Source: Elusimicrobiota bacterium
Lineage (GTDB): Bacteria; Elusimicrobiota; UBA5214; JBBAAG01
Length of the DNA stretch: 10,500 nt
Reading direction: 5' to 3'
Assembly (NCBI GenBank): GCA_041658405.1
Contig: JBBAAG010000094.1
Span: forward strand, 1-10,500
Position numbers and translations under genes: made by a program. The notes under the pieces were generated by a model. It made no database searches and was not told where the DNA came from. It worked only from the letters and a program-made list of their open reading frames with translations. Numbering within the stretch: the first letter of the stretch is position 1; every line of letters starts with the position of its first letter. Below are positions 1 to 6,376 of this stretch, in pieces.

Positions 1-1
1 T

Positions 2-538
2 AACAATGTTACACAACCATATTATTGGAATGACAATGATTTCGGATACTATGCTACTTTCTACAACGGTCCAAGCTTACCGGTCGTAGGGGTAAGCTGG
101 TATGAAGCGTATGCGTATGCGAAATGGGCAGGAAAACGGTTGCCGACGGAAGCGGAATGGGAGAAAGCAGCAAGAGGTACTGACGCGCGGATGTATCCAT
201 GGGGAAATATATGGAAATACGATTATTATTGTAATTCAAAAGAAAATGACTTCTATTTAAAAACCGCGCCAGTAGGCAATTATGAAAACGGTAAAAGTCC
301 TTACGGATGTTACGATATTATAGGAAATGTATGGGAATGGTGTAACGATTGGTATGACGATAATTATTACAGCAGCTCACCAGCAAGTAACCCACAAGGG
401 CCATCTACGTCAGGGACATATAGAAGTACTCGTGGCGGGTCTTGGGGAAATTATGCCATCGATTGCCGGGTACCAGGCCGGGGGTATGGATCACCTGATA
501 GCCAATCAAACTCATTTGGTTTCCGTTGTGTGAAATAA
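2..538 (+). CDS. FGE/SUMF1-fold (formylglycine-generating enzyme-like) protein, C-terminal part
   Basis: The reading frame is open from base 2 to the TAA at 536-538 (178 codons); its start lies outside the window. Family hallmarks are visible: VSWYEAYAYAKWAGKRLPTE at about residues 32-51, followed by AEWEKAARG, then GNVWEWCNDWY, and a C-terminal GGSW...CR...GFRC block. True FGEs carry two copper-binding catalytic cysteines in GGSWxCxxxxC. Here the first position is Asn (GGSWGN) and only the second Cys (IDCR) remains. Sulfatase-activating chemistry is therefore unlikely, and a binding role of the C-type-lectin-like fold is more plausible (inference). Such domains are common in secreted or surface proteins, but the N-terminus that would show a signal peptide is missing. 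No downstream partner is obvious. Confidence 0.9.
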   Translation, partial: NNVTQPYYWNDNDFGYYATFYNGPSLPVVGVSWYEAYAYAKWAGKRLPTEAEWEKAARGTDARMYPWGNIWKYDYYCNSKENDFYLKTAPVGNYENGKSPYGCYDIIGNVWEWCNDWYDDNYYSSSPASNPQGPSTSGTYRSTRGGSWGNYAIDCRVPGRGYGSPDSQSNSFGFRCVK

Positions 539-578
539 TCATTTTTTATATCATGACGATAAATACCTAGAATACTAA

Positions 579-606
579 TTGTATAAAGACGCTTCAATAG
601 TATAAT
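579..606 (+). promoter_or_regulatory. Likely sigma70-type promoter for the GT9 gene
   Basis: A TTGTAT (579-584) and a perfect TATAAT (601-606) are separated by 16 bases. The expected transcription start (about 612-614) falls on or just inside the ATG at 611, and no Shine-Dalgarno sequence lies upstream. Either the mRNA is leaderless or the real start codon is further in. The boxes are seen; function is inferred. Confidence 0.45.
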
Positions 607-610
607 AAGT

Positions 611-1690
611 ATGCTAATAGACAAAAAGATATTAATATTTCAAAATCTAGGTTTAGGAGATTTATTAATAACTGTACCTGTCCTTAAATTTCTTAGAACT
701 TCATATCCAGATTATCATATTGAAGTGTGGAGTAAATTGCGCTATTCTAATTTTTTATCAGATCTAAAAGTAAGTATCTCCGGGAAGTCTTATAGTTTAA
801 TTAACAACGTTCGCGAGTATAATAAATCATGGATTTCTCCACTTGTGTCCGATAAATATTTAACTGCTACTTTTCGGGAATATTTGGCTGAAATATTTGA
901 TAATGTTGAATTGGTAATTTGTTATTTGATCAAAGATAGTAGCATTTTTATTAATAATTTAAAAACATTGGGTGTTAAGCAAGTGGTTTCCCTTTCTGTT
1001 TCTGACACGAATAATGGATATTCCAAAGAAGTTCATCGAATAGATCAGCAATACATTGCTTTAAAGAAATATTTTCCATTAAATATAGGAGTAAATGATT
1101 TTATTGTAAATCTCTGTGATTTCGAAATTGTGACTAATAAATTTGTTAGTGATAACATCAATAGGTTCATGTCGAGTAATAAATTACAAAATGAAAAAAT
1201 AGTGGCAATTCACCCGGGAAGCAGTGATCCCAAGAAGTGTTGGCATCAGATTCGATATTCACAAATTTGTAACCGTTTGCACAATGAGTTACCAAATCAC
1301 AAAATATTGATTATTAATGGCCCGTGTGATTCCAATGTATCAACAACTCTTAAAAATTATTGTAAATTCCCAATATATTTAACTTATCCATATTTTACAA
1401 TAACAGAATTAGCTTTTATACTTAAACAATGCTGTGTTTATTTGGGAAATGACGACGGAGTAAGTCATTTGGCTGCTTCATTGGGTGTACCAACAATCGC
1501 AATATTTGGGCCTTCAAATAGTAACGTATGGCAACCCAAAGGAAGAAACGTTAGAATTGTAAAGACAAATGTTGGTTGTAATCCTTGTGCTTGTGAAGTT
1601 TTAAGTAAATGCAGTCAACAATATTGTTTAGAAAACGTTAATGTTGAACAAGTATATAACGAAGTAAAATCGGTAATATTAAAAGCTTAA
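611..1690 (+). CDS. Glycosyltransferase family 9 (heptosyltransferase-like) protein
   Basis: The 359-aa protein has the two-lobed GT-B layout of ADP-heptose:LPS heptosyltransferases. The N-terminal ILIFQNLGLGDLLITVPVL (about residues 7-25) is the acceptor-lobe glycine-rich start. VAIHPGSSDPKKCW (about 198-211) opens the nucleotide-sugar lobe, and YLGNDDGVSHLAASLGVPTI (about 276-295) followed by AIFGPS is the GT9 signature. A cysteine-rich tail (CNPCAC...C...C, about 322-340) is common in this family. It would transfer a sugar to LPS core or another surface glycan at the cytoplasmic face of the inner membrane; donor and acceptor cannot be read from sequence. The length is normal for the family. 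The gene is AT-rich and has no SD; the start at 611 is the first in-frame ATG, just below a TATAAT box. It sits alone, with no other LPS genes in view. Confidence 0.9.
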   Translation: MLIDKKILIFQNLGLGDLLITVPVLKFLRTSYPDYHIEVWSKLRYSNFLSDLKVSISGKSYSLINNVREYNKSWISPLVSDKYLTATFREYLAEIFDNVELVICYLIKDSSIFINNLKTLGVKQVVSLSVSDTNNGYSKEVHRIDQQYIALKKYFPLNIGVNDFIVNLCDFEIVTNKFVSDNINRFMSSNKLQNEKIVAIHPGSSDPKKCWHQIRYSQICNRLHNELPNHKILIINGPCDSNVSTTLKNYCKFPIYLTYPYFTITELAFILKQCCVYLGNDDGVSHLAASLGVPTIAIFGPSNSNVWQPKGRNVRIVKTNVGCNPCACEVLSKCSQQYCLENVNVEQVYNEVKSVILKA

Positions 1691-1943
1691 ACCCAAATAA
1701 CAAATATTATGCCAAATCAAATATTTACTATTTCTTAAGTATTTGACGTCATTTAATAATATATGTAATACTTGTTTACCAAACAAGACGGTAGCAACAG
1801 GTAGGTATTGTTAGGAATAAGTACTACGGTGGACATAAAAAAGCTATACCAGTACTGTGTTAACTTTTAGCTCAAATCTGGCATATGAATAAACGTCAAT
1901 AAAAAGTAGAATTTATATACTGTACTTTCCTAATCTTTTCAAG
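1691..1943. other. Intergenic region with one palindrome
   Basis: The stretch is AT-rich and has no open frame of note. It holds the perfect inverted repeat CTTGTTT-ACC-AAACAAG (1771-1787), a possible operator or small hairpin. A TATACT (1916-1921) could be the -10 box of the 1944 gene, but no convincing -35 lies 16-18 bases upstream. No terminator was seen after the GT9 gene. Confidence 0.4.
1771..1787. repeat. Perfect 7-bp inverted repeat, 3-nt spacer
   Basis: CTTGTTT pairs exactly with AAACAAG across an ACC spacer. It lies about 155 bases ahead of the 1944 gene, in otherwise unstructured AT-rich DNA. It has no T-tract, so it is not a typical terminator; a repressor operator is possible. 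Confidence 0.5.
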
Positions 1944-2276
1944 ATGGTATCAAGAAACAAAGACTTCGAAAGTTTGTTAGACGCTCTCATCGGTAGAATC
2001 GAAACCTGCATGGAAAACATAAGAACACAACACGCCTGGGGAAAGTTGTGTTATAGTGAACACCGGTTTTTATTTACAAACGTATTTGCTGTAGACAGTT
2101 ATGAATCCGCATTTATTGAAAAGTCGAGACTGACAGGCCTCATTTTTCAGTTAAAAGAACTCTTTTCTAAAATTCAACACACTCCAGAAGGGAAACGTTT
2201 TCTACGCAAACACACCGACTATCAACCCCTTCTGGAGAACATAGAACGCAGAGCCGGGTATTTGATCACTTCTTAA
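1944..2276 (+). CDS. Hypothetical protein, 110 aa
   Basis: I do not recognise this protein. It is charged and looks mostly helical: an amphipathic N-terminal stretch (FESLLDALIGRIETCMENIR), a middle LIFQLKELFSKIQ helix and a C-terminal LLENIERRAGYLI. No signal peptide or membrane segment is visible. The ATG at 1944 has no Shine-Dalgarno sequence (AATCTTTTCAAG precedes it), as with the GT9 gene, so the start is a best guess. The 36-base gap to the 2313 gene suggests the two are co-transcribed up to the terminator at 2738. Real coding status is likely but not certain. Confidence 0.55.
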   Translation: MVSRNKDFESLLDALIGRIETCMENIRTQHAWGKLCYSEHRFLFTNVFAVDSYESAFIEKSRLTGLIFQLKELFSKIQHTPEGKRFLRKHTDYQPLLENIERRAGYLITS

Positions 2277-2312
2277 GGAAAGATTTATAAAGTTCTGACA
2301 ATAATAGTTGTC

Positions 2313-2603
2313 ATGAAAGATAGTCTGATGATCAAAATACTTATTGGCATCCTTATAATAACACATCTTATTTTAATAGTATTAGCCGCCGGAAATTATA
2401 TCCTACAAACAGACTTTAAATGTGTCGAACAGAAAAGCATTGTGCTTCCTATCGAGTGTTTGAGTAATATCTCAGCGGTGAATCAACTGTTTGACAGGCT
2501 AAACATTACAAGTGTACGTGTCTTAACACCGGAACAGTTTGATGACAAAATGAAAGAATACGTTCAGGATGTAAATCTCAGCGACATCCGTCTCAAAACG
2601 TAG
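2313..2603 (+). CDS. Small membrane-anchored hypothetical protein, 96 aa
   Basis: After a short charged start (MKDSLMIK), residues about 7-28 are a strong hydrophobic helix (ILIGILIITHLILIVLAA), followed by a roughly 65-residue polar tail. It is best read as a single-pass inner-membrane or signal-anchored protein with the tail outside the cytoplasm. The tail (VLPIECLSNISAVNQLFDRL and onward) has no motif I recognise. The ATG at 2313 has no clear SD; an in-frame ATG at 2328 is a poor alternative because it shortens the positively charged leader. It follows the 1944 gene by 36 bases and is probably the last gene of that transcript. Confidence 0.6.
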   Translation: MKDSLMIKILIGILIITHLILIVLAAGNYILQTDFKCVEQKSIVLPIECLSNISAVNQLFDRLNITSVRVLTPEQFDDKMKEYVQDVNLSDIRLKT

Positions 2604-2737
2604 TACTACGAACCATACACTCCACAACCACAAAATATATAAAGACCAAACCACTATAATATTTACCACTTTCACATAACAAAACCATAATTTAAGACTA
2701 TCATCAGTGTCCCGTACACTGAATGTCTTAATGCTAT
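2604..2737. other. G-poor untranslated stretch with a small hairpin
   Basis: From about 2612 to 2700 the + strand almost lacks G and should be unstructured as RNA. It contains TATAAT (2655-2660) without a good -35 partner. A perfect hairpin TCAGTGT-CCCGT-ACACTGA (2704-2722) follows, then the terminator. This may simply be the 3' UTR of the 2313 gene, or the body of a short RNA ending at 2783. Confidence 0.35.
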
Positions 2738-2783
2738 AAACTCCGAGATAAGCTCTGTGCAACACAGGCCTCGGAGTTTTTTT
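2738..2783 (+). terminator. Rho-independent terminator
   Basis: The 10-bp outer stem AAACTCCGAG (2738-2747) pairs with CTCGGAGTTT (2770-2779). An inner CTGTG-CAA-CACAG hairpin (2755-2767) sits inside, and a run of seven T (2777-2783) follows at once. It ends the 1944-2603 transcript and separates the left flank from the retron-containing cluster. Confidence 0.9.
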
Positions 2784-2788
2784 GTTTG

Positions 2789-2972
2789 TACCGCGAAATA
2801 AGAGAAGGCTCACCCTTTTTCAACCTTATTCCGACGGTATCTTATTGAAACAGGGCAAAGCCCCGCGATTTCTTTAGTCATAACTATAGCTACAAGATTC
2901 TCACAATTCTGGAAACAAAAAAAAATGCGAGGGAGTGGTTTAAGGATTTCGCCGTCCCGGCTGCTCTCTCGC
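2789..2972 (+). promoter_or_regulatory. Structured leader upstream of the cluster
   Basis: Three hairpins precede the 3011 gene. The first pairs TACCG (2789-2793) with CGGTA (2835-2839) and AATAAG (2797-2802) with CTTATT (2825-2830), with an inner AAGG/CCTT. The second is a small GGGC-AAA-GCCC near 2853-2862. The third pairs GCGAGGGAG (2927-2935) with CTCTCTCGC (2964-2972, one G-U), enclosing GCCG-TCC-CGGC (2951-2961). The last ends about 22 bases before the AAAGGAGG ribosome site. No T-tract follows, so it is not an intrinsic terminator. The cluster promoter must lie in or near this segment, but I could not assign convincing -35/-10 boxes. A regulatory 5' UTR is the inference. Confidence 0.45.
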
Positions 2973-3010
2973 TACAAATTCTAGTTTACCAAAAAGGAGG
3001 TAAAACCAAA

Positions 3011-3493
3011 ATGGAAATTACAATGGAAGAAAATGTTAAACAGTTTAAGGAAATTGCAAAAAGAGTGTTATATGACAAAGGAGGACTCACGCCGTTATTA
3101 TGTGGTATTTTAGCGGACAACAAGTTCACTTGTTTGCCAATCACAATTGACGATACGTCGGATAAGCGCGCGAAGTTTGCCATAGCGCAAGAAATGTTGC
3201 GGCTTTTGGGAGCCCGAATCATTATTGCGGTGTTCGATTCGTACTATGTTAAACCGGATAATACCACCAAAGACAAGTCAGTTACAACTTTTGCGCCCTC
3301 GGAACATCCGCAGCGTAAAGAAGCCCTGTGTATCGTTAGCAAATCAGCAGATGAAAACCAGATGATAATCGTTCCTTACCACAAGGAGAAAGGATTTATT
3401 GTCTTTGAAGACGAGATTACCTACAAATCCGGCCAGCCGGATGCAGTCTTAGTTGACAATTTGTTGTCCACCATATTAACAAACCAAAATTAA
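3011..3493 (+). CDS. Hypothetical protein, 160 aa
   Basis: I do not recognise the family. The sequence looks like a compact alpha/beta cytoplasmic protein: an N-terminal helix (VKQFKEIAKRVLYDKGG), a helix KRAKFAIAQEMLRLLGAR at about 57-74, then strands (IIIAVFDSYYV, ALCIVSK, MIIVPYH, GFIVFED). There is no signal peptide or membrane segment. The start is fixed by AAAGGAGG at 2993-3000, ten bases ahead of the ATG; an in-frame ATG four codons later is less well placed. It ends 14 bases before the MoxR gene, which has its own AAGGAGGG, so the genes are surely co-transcribed. By position it may be a small partner of the ATPase/VWA pair or a routine mobile-element gene. Confidence 0.75.
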   Translation: MEITMEENVKQFKEIAKRVLYDKGGLTPLLCGILADNKFTCLPITIDDTSDKRAKFAIAQEMLRLLGARIIIAVFDSYYVKPDNTTKDKSVTTFAPSEHPQRKEALCIVSKSADENQMIIVPYHKEKGFIVFEDEITYKSGQPDAVLVDNLLSTILTNQN

Positions 3494-3507
3494 GGAGGGT
3501 TATTACC

Positions 3508-4581
3508 ATGTCAGAACAAGAAACAGTTTACAACCACGGCAACACGTTTTACGAGTTAGTAGATTTAGTGATCCACGTAACAAAATCCGGTAGAGTACCG
3601 TTTATCTGGGGACAACCGGGCATAGGCAAAAGCGCGCTTGCGCGGACAGTAGCTGCAAAACTCGGCTGCGAGTACTGTTGTTTAGACGCGCCGTTACTCC
3701 AACCCTTTGATTACGCTGTAGCTGTGCCGGATCATGTAAAAAAAGAAATCACGTTATACCGTACCGGGTTTATTCCGCAAAAAGGCCCCGCAGTCGTAGC
3801 AATTGAAGATTTGCCCCATGCAAAGCCGTACCAACAAGTTCCATTGATGCAGTTAGTTTTGGATCATCGTATCGGGCCGATGCATATCAGTAAAGACGTG
3901 TACTTCATCGCCACAGGCAATCGTGAAGAAGACAATGCGTTTACTCAACCCATCCCCAGCCCGTTGTTGAACAGAATGTGCCATTTTACGCTGAACGCAT
4001 CATACGAAGAATGGGTTTACCGGTTTGCACGGCCTAACAACGTAGACGAGCGCGTAGTGGGATTCGTGTTATCCAATCCCGAATTTTTCGCGCAACAACC
4101 CAAGGAAGGCGTCCGCGCATGGCCCACGCCGCGCAGTTTACACGCGTTCGCGGATATTATCAAAAATATCAACGACGAAAATGTTATCCGGTCAATAGGT
4201 ATAGGTACAATCGGGGAAGTAGCGACCAAGTTCTTCTTGGAATGGTTGAAATATCTTAGATGTATCGACCCAAAACAAGTGATAGTTGAAGGCATACTGC
4301 CTAAGTTTGACTCTCAAGACCGCAGCCAAGTGTTAGCAATAGTGCTAAGCATAGGCACATACTGCGCGAAACTAAACGAACAGTCAGTCATTCAACACGG
4401 TAACAACATAATCCGGTTCTTTAACGCGCTTAGTTCCGACTACAAAGTGTTATTTTGCCACCAGTTCATAGACTACGACAACGAAGGTAACCGCAACGTA
4501 CAAAAGTTGTCATACCTGCAAAATATCAAAGGGTCGGACAAGATGTTCAAAAATTTGGCAGAGGTTTTATTGGAAGGATAA
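3508..4581 (+). CDS. MoxR-type AAA+ ATPase
   Basis: The 357-aa protein has an N-terminal AAA+ core: Walker A GQPGIGKS at 35-42, Walker B VVAIED at 96-101, sensor-1 ATGN at 135-138 and a probable arginine finger in PLLNRM (R156). The arrangement and the neighbouring VWA gene match the MoxR/RavA branch. In that branch a hexameric ATPase works with a VWA partner to remodel or activate other proteins, often with metal insertion or maturation. The C-terminal ~130 residues are helical and less recognisable. The start follows AAGGAGGG (3492-3499) overlapping the stop of the previous gene; the next gene starts 5 bases after this stop. Target and role are unknown. A role in controlling the retron is speculation from context. 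Confidence 0.88.
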   Translation: MSEQETVYNHGNTFYELVDLVIHVTKSGRVPFIWGQPGIGKSALARTVAAKLGCEYCCLDAPLLQPFDYAVAVPDHVKKEITLYRTGFIPQKGPAVVAIEDLPHAKPYQQVPLMQLVLDHRIGPMHISKDVYFIATGNREEDNAFTQPIPSPLLNRMCHFTLNASYEEWVYRFARPNNVDERVVGFVLSNPEFFAQQPKEGVRAWPTPRSLHAFADIIKNINDENVIRSIGIGTIGEVATKFFLEWLKYLRCIDPKQVIVEGILPKFDSQDRSQVLAIVLSIGTYCAKLNEQSVIQHGNNIIRFFNALSSDYKVLFCHQFIDYDNEGNRNVQKLSYLQNIKGSDKMFKNLAEVLLEG

Positions 4582-4585
4582 ATGT

Positions 4586-5842
4586 ATGGACATAAAAGCA
4601 AGAAATAAGTTATGCAATGTTTTAGCAGTGCTTACCAACAAGTATCCGTTTTACAGTTTCTTCGCATTTAGTTGGAAGCTAACAGAAAACCCCGGGTTAG
4701 GCACGTTTGCTACAGATATGGAAACCCTGTATTACGACCCAAAAACAGTTATGGAATGGGACCAACCCGACCTATTATTTGCTGTGGTACACGAAATAAC
4801 GCACTGCATATTTCTGCACCCGGGCAGTTTCGGTACAAAACGTTCAAGTAGTAAGAATCGACAGCTATGGATGCTGGCAGCCGAGTATACGGTCAACAGC
4901 GAAACCAAACAAATCCTGGGGTTGAAAAATCACGAACTGCCAAAAGGGATTTTATACTCGGACATGTATCATGGCAAAACAACAGAACAAGTGTACGAAA
5001 TGCTGCAAAAGGAAGGTACAAACCTTACAACTTTAAACATTTCGATACACTCAGAAACTGTGGAAGCCACCTGCGATTCTTGTGGTACAAAAATCCCAAG
5101 TTCCGCATTAGCCGCAGGTAAATGTCCCAATTGTGGGAAAGAGCTGCCAGTACTAAAAAATGGATTCATTGACCATCATGTAGCGCAAGAAAAGAAAGAA
5201 AAATTGCAGCAAGCGATAGAACGCATACTTGTAGGCGGCGAACTCGCCAAAGCCAAAGGATGCCTTACTGCCGGTATCGAACGCCAGATAGGCAAGCTCA
5301 GAAACGCGCAAGTACCTTGGGAGCGCATCTTACACCGCTTAGTTAGCCAAGTGTTATCCGATGATGATTACCGCTGGGACGCTCCGAACTTTCGTCATCC
5401 TTTGTCCGAGAGCTACATAATCCCGGGCTTGCGCAGCGAGAAAGCCGGGGATATAGCAATTGCGATAGATACTTCCGGCAGTATTTCAGAACCCGAACTA
5501 ACAGCGTTTACCGCCGAGATTTCCAAACTCCACGGATTAACTGACGAGATAACGGTACTCAGCTGTGACTGCGCAGTAAACGAAAAAGTCAAAACCCGCA
5601 ACATCAACGAGTTCTGCACTAAGCTGCGGTTCAAAGGCGGCGGGGGTACAAGTTTTGTTCCTGTATTCGAAGAATTAAAGAAATCAAAACCCGCACCGGC
5701 GCTACTGATCTATTTCACAGACGGCTACGGCGATTTTCCGGATACCCCGCCGCAGACTTACCCGGTGTTATGGGTACTCACAGAAAACCATAACAATCCC
5801 CCTTGGGGACACAAATCAATACTTAAAACAGGAGGACAGTAA
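4586..5842 (+). CDS. Predicted metallopeptidase with zinc ribbon and VWA-like domain (DUF2201/COG3864 type)
   Basis: The 418-aa protein has three parts. The N-terminal domain (about 1-150) carries VVHEITHCIF with the HExxH zinc-protease motif at 69-73. A zinc ribbon is inserted at about 163-183 (CDSC...CPNC, four cysteines). The C-terminal VWA-like domain (about 286-405) has a full MIDAS set: DTSGSIS at 295-301, the Thr in GGGGTSF (T355) and FTDG (D379). This architecture, next to a MoxR ATPase, is the classic ATPase/VWA pairing. It suggests an ATP-driven complex with a peptidase or metal-binding component in the cytoplasm. The ribbon insert is an uncommon feature as far as I can judge. The start uses GGAAGGA inside the end of the ATPase gene; an out-of-frame ATG lies at 4582. 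Peptidase activity is inferred from the motif only. Confidence 0.87.
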   Translation: MDIKARNKLCNVLAVLTNKYPFYSFFAFSWKLTENPGLGTFATDMETLYYDPKTVMEWDQPDLLFAVVHEITHCIFLHPGSFGTKRSSSKNRQLWMLAAEYTVNSETKQILGLKNHELPKGILYSDMYHGKTTEQVYEMLQKEGTNLTTLNISIHSETVEATCDSCGTKIPSSALAAGKCPNCGKELPVLKNGFIDHHVAQEKKEKLQQAIERILVGGELAKAKGCLTAGIERQIGKLRNAQVPWERILHRLVSQVLSDDDYRWDAPNFRHPLSESYIIPGLRSEKAGDIAIAIDTSGSISEPELTAFTAEISKLHGLTDEITVLSCDCAVNEKVKTRNINEFCTKLRFKGGGGTSFVPVFEELKKSKPAPALLIYFTDGYGDFPDTPPQTYPVLWVLTENHNNPPWGHKSILKTGGQ

Positions 5843-5845
5843 TTT

Positions 5846-6376
5846 ATGAAATGCTCAAACAGAGAAGTCGCAAAAACATTTGTTAACAGTCACGGGAACA
5901 AACAGACGGAAAGTTATCACGGTAATATGTCGTGTGAAGACGGGATGTTAAACTCGTACTCTACGCCAATAGCGATCTGGTCGTGGAAGCTGAGGGATAT
6001 GTATCAAGACATCCTTGGCCCATTGCCGGGAGATAACTCTCTTCCTGACAACCTCATATTTCTTACAGACGAAAGGTATTCGCCGACAACTTCGAAGCAT
6101 CAGGGATTCTTGAGGTATTCAGCCAACGGGCAGGTATGCGAAATCCCGGCGGAGATCGCAACGATAAAGTCCGGGCCGTTGCAGTTCTATGACCATGTAA
6201 AACGCGCGAAAGAAACGTTTGAGACGAAATTTAAGAGAGCCCGGCTTGAGCGTACCCGCGAATACAATCTATCGCAAGTAAATCACTGCAACACCTTATT
6301 GAAAATGTTAACCCCGTATGCTCTGGCAGAAACAATAAAGTTTCCGGAAAGGAGGCTCAACAGCCATGTGGGTTAA
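5846..6376 (+). CDS. Hypothetical protein, 176 aa, phage/mobile-element-like
   Basis: No named family is assigned. Its N-terminal half (EVAKTFVNSHG, then LNSYSTPIAIW, then YSPTTSKHQGFLRYSA at about 78-93) resembles, from memory, small proteins seen in phages and plasmids with a pattern of YSY..PIA followed by S.TT.KH; this needs a profile search. The C-terminal part is a charged helix (VKRAKETFETKFKRARLERT, about 118-137). No membrane segment is seen. It begins three bases after the VWA gene stop, with AGGAGGA at 5830-5836, and overlaps the RT start by 11 bases, so RT translation is probably coupled to it. A role in retron function is possible only from position. Confidence 0.72.
   Translation: MKCSNREVAKTFVNSHGNKQTESYHGNMSCEDGMLNSYSTPIAIWSWKLRDMYQDILGPLPGDNSLPDNLIFLTDERYSPTTSKHQGFLRYSANGQVCEIPAEIATIKSGPLQFYDHVKRAKETFETKFKRARLERTREYNLSQVNHCNTLLKMLTPYALAETIKFPERRLNSHVG

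Noticed and set aside
2655..2660. TATAAT as a firm promoter
   Set aside because: No acceptable -35 box lies at 16-18 bases upstream, and the region is so AT-rich that such hits are expected.
2523..2813. Minus-strand ORF across the 2313 gene end and terminator
   Set aside because: It crosses the terminator stem, has no ribosome site and looks like a shadow. The same applies to the other minus-strand frames lying over good plus-strand genes, including 9644-10264 over the clamp gene.
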